Origin: Prodigiosinella aquatilis
GTDB taxonomy: Bacteria; Pseudomonadota; Gammaproteobacteria; Enterobacterales; Enterobacteriaceae
Assembly: GCA_030388725.1 (NCBI GenBank)
Contig: CP128857.1
Coordinates: 496,001-560,000 of the forward strand
DNA length: 64,000 nucleotides
Reading direction: 5' to 3'
The translations under genes and the position numbers were made by a program. The stretch's first letter is position 1; every line of letters begins with the position of its first letter. Under the pieces are notes generated by a model. The model was not told the DNA's origin, did not search any database, and saw only the letters and a list, made by a program, of their open reading frames with translations. Positions 62,095 to 64,000 of the stretch are shown piece after piece.

Positions 62095-63684
62095 ATGTCA
62101 AATCCTTCATTTTTGCAAGAGATTTCCCACCGCAGGACTTTTGCTATTATTTCTCACCCCGATGCCGGTAAAACGACGATTACTGAAAAAGTACTGTTGC
62201 TCGGGCAGGCCATTCAGATCGCCGGCACGGTAAAAGGGCGTGGGTCCAGTCAACATGCCAAATCCGACTGGATGGAGATGGAAAAGCAGCGCGGTATTTC
62301 TATTACTACCTCTGTAATGCAGTTTCCTTATCACGAGTGTCTGGTCAATTTGCTGGATACACCAGGGCATGAGGATTTCTCGGAGGATACCTATCGTACT
62401 CTGACCGCAGTGGATTGCTGTCTGATGGTGATCGATGCGGCAAAAGGGGTTGAAGATCGTACTCGCAAGTTGATGGAAGTTACGCGTCTGCGCGATACGC
62501 CGATCCTGACTTTTATGAACAAGCTGGACCGGGATATCCGTGATCCGATGGAAGTGCTGGACGAAGTTGAAAGGGAATTGAAAATTGCGTGCGCGCCGAT
62601 TACCTGGCCGATTGGTTGCGGTAAGTTGTTCAAAGGTGTTTATCATCTCTATAAAGATGAAACCTATCTGTATCAGAGTGGTATGGGGCACACCATTCAA
62701 GAAGTACGCATTGTCAAAGGGTTGAATAACCCGGATCTGGACAAGGCGGTCGGGGAAGACCTGGCGGCTCAATTGCGTGAAGAGCTGGATCTGGTAAAAG
62801 GCGCTTCCAATGAATTTGATGAAGAAGACTTTTTGTCCGGGGAATTAACGCCAGTATTCTTTGGTACTGCGTTGGGCAATTTCGGCGTGGATCATATGCT
62901 GGATGGTCTTGTGTCCTGGGCGCCATCACCGATGCCGCGTAAAACAGACGTTCGTGTGGTGAACGCTGGTGAAGAAAAATTCACCGGTTTTGTGTTCAAA
63001 ATTCAGGCTAACATGGACCCGAAACACCGTGACCGCGTGGCGTTCATGCGGATAGTGTCCGGTAAGTATGAAAAAGGCATGAAGCTACGTCAGGTGCGTA
63101 CGGGCAAAGACGTTATTATCTCTGATGCCTTGACGTTCATGGCAGGTGACCGTTCCCATGTGGAAGAAGCTTATCCTGGCGACATCATCGGGTTACATAA
63201 TCACGGCACGATCCAGATTGGAGATACTTTTACCCAGGGTGAGGATATGAAGTTCACCGGTATTCCTAACTTTGCGCCGGAACTGTTCCGTCGTATTCGG
63301 CTGCGTGATCCGTTAAAGCAGAAGCAGTTACTGAAAGGGTTGGTACAGCTGTCCGAAGAGGGGGCTGTGCAGGTGTTCCGGCCGTTAATCAATAACGATC
63401 TGATTGTCGGGGCGGTTGGGGTGCTACAGTTTGATGTCGTGGTGGCGCGCCTGAAGACTGAATACAACGTAGAGGCCGTGTATGAATCGGTCAACGTTTC
63501 CACTGCGCGCTGGGTGGAGTGTAATAATGTTAAGAAGTTTGAAGAATTTAAACGCAAGAATGAACAGCATCTGGCGTTGGATGGCGGTGATAATTTAACG
63601 TACATCGCACCCACCATGGTAAACCTTAACCTGACTCAGGAACGTTATCCTGAGGTCCAGTTTCATAAGACCCGCGAACACTAA
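62095..63684 (+). CDS. prfC: Peptide chain release factor 3
   Basis: 529 residues, same as E. coli. GTPase that removes RF1/RF2 from the ribosome after termination. G1 SHPDAGKTTITEK, switch I RGISITTSVMQF, G3 LLDTPGHEDFSEDTYRT, G4 TFMNKLDRD. Domains II and III are complete to the conserved end LTQERYPEVQFHKTREH. Confidence 0.97.
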   Translation: MSNPSFLQEISHRRTFAIISHPDAGKTTITEKVLLLGQAIQIAGTVKGRGSSQHAKSDWMEMEKQRGISITTSVMQFPYHECLVNLLDTPGHEDFSEDTYRTLTAVDCCLMVIDAAKGVEDRTRKLMEVTRLRDTPILTFMNKLDRDIRDPMEVLDEVERELKIACAPITWPIGCGKLFKGVYHLYKDETYLYQSGMGHTIQEVRIVKGLNNPDLDKAVGEDLAAQLREELDLVKGASNEFDEEDFLSGELTPVFFGTALGNFGVDHMLDGLVSWAPSPMPRKTDVRVVNAGEEKFTGFVFKIQANMDPKHRDRVAFMRIVSGKYEKGMKLRQVRTGKDVIISDALTFMAGDRSHVEEAYPGDIIGLHNHGTIQIGDTFTQGEDMKFTGIPNFAPELFRRIRLRDPLKQKQLLKGLVQLSEEGAVQVFRPLINNDLIVGAVGVLQFDVVVARLKTEYNVEAVYESVNVSTARWVECNNVKKFEEFKRKNEQHLALDGGDNLTYIAPTMVNLNLTQERYPEVQFHKTREH

Positions 63685-63695
63685 GCTTGTTGATG

Positions 63696-63748
63696 ACAGG
63701 CTGATGACTTTTCCCGTTATCAGCCTGTGTATTATTATTTTTTTTTAT
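63696..63748 (+). terminator. Terminator of prfC
   Basis: ACAGGCTGAT (63696-63705) and ATCAGCCTGT (63719-63728) form a perfect 10-bp stem; GTATTATTATTTTTTTTTAT follows. The remaining 250 bp to the window end is AT-rich with no gene. Confidence 0.88.
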
Positions 63749-64000
63749 AATCATTACATTAACTGCATTTCCCTTCCTGCCTTTCCCACTGAGTTAATTC
63801 ACAGACAAATCTTAAATCGTTCTCTAAATGTTTTTTTCTCATAAACGGCCTGGGTTTTTGTTTTTTGTCGTCTATAGTTAATTGCGTGTAGGGCGGTCTG
63901 GTTTTTTTGACTGCCAATGTGACTTTGAGTGGATTCTTATATTAATTTTTTTATTTTTTGTAATTCTATAATCTGTTTGTTGTGATGGGACAAGGCTAAT

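Noticed and set aside
1..64000. CRISPR array
   Set aside because: No set of evenly spaced identical short repeats; the repeats found are long dispersed elements, attachment copies and iteron-like words.

Overview
The window is a stretch of enterobacterial chromosome that looks like Dickeya (soft-rot Pectobacteriaceae). The housekeeping genes closely resemble those of E. coli, while a GH30 glucuronoxylanase, a secreted chorismate mutase and complete L-rhamnose and diketogulonate pathways point to a plant-associated member. The genus is inferred from gene content; I could not run a database search.

Layout. (1) 1-2037: the end of lptF, lptG, and tRNA-Leu(CAA) with promoter and terminator. (2) 2001-~16960: two tandem integrative elements at the tRNA. 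The first starts with a truncated P4-type integrase, then a pile of nested and inverted insertion sequences (two IS3-type, two IS110-type and a fragment), then an AT-rich cargo with a broken SIR2-like gene, an HNH-like zinc protein, a DCL-family protein and a three-gene operon: HigB-like toxin, HTH plus ImmA/IrrE antitoxin, and a Beta-family protein. A copy of the tRNA 3' end at 13570 separates it from a second element with an intact integrase, an orphan ribbon-helix-helix-like gene, a HigBA-type pair, a CCCCCACTT repeat cluster and a decayed RepA-like helicase gene. (3) 16988-21320: glycine-zipper lipoprotein, small secreted protein, MFS exporter and xylanase. (4) 22187-26513: aspA-dcuA and a LysR regulator. 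(5) 26699-28798: a prophage scar (Ash-like pseudogene with three nonsense codons plus a frameshifted gene) next to a 'mobile mystery' HTH/Fic pair. (6) 28953-32108: secreted chorismate mutase, MFS transporter, yedJ. (7) 32184-41937: the yiaK-L-(MFS)-lyxK-sgbH-sgbU-sgbE operon, its IclR regulator and two orphan ABC ATPases. (8) 41975-43614: chemoreceptor with a FliA-type promoter. (9) 43884-51086: rhaM, rhaD, rhaA, rhaB facing rhaS, rhaR, then rhaT. (10) 51366-63684: ubiI-ubiH-pepP-ygfB, zapA, 6S RNA, ygfA, nadR, radA, serB, smp and prfC.

How it fits together. The yia operon takes 2,3-diketo-L-gulonate, a breakdown product of plant ascorbate, to D-xylulose 5-phosphate, and the rha genes import and degrade rhamnose, a pectin sugar. 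Together with the xylanase this is a plant-cell-wall and apoplast diet. Three copies and one fragment of a ~200-bp inverted-repeat element lie in intergenic regions of this core part. The most promising candidate for a poorly described system is the HigB / HTH-ImmA / Beta-protein operon, with its own promoter and operator-like palindrome, inside a tRNA island that also holds other defence-like gene remains.
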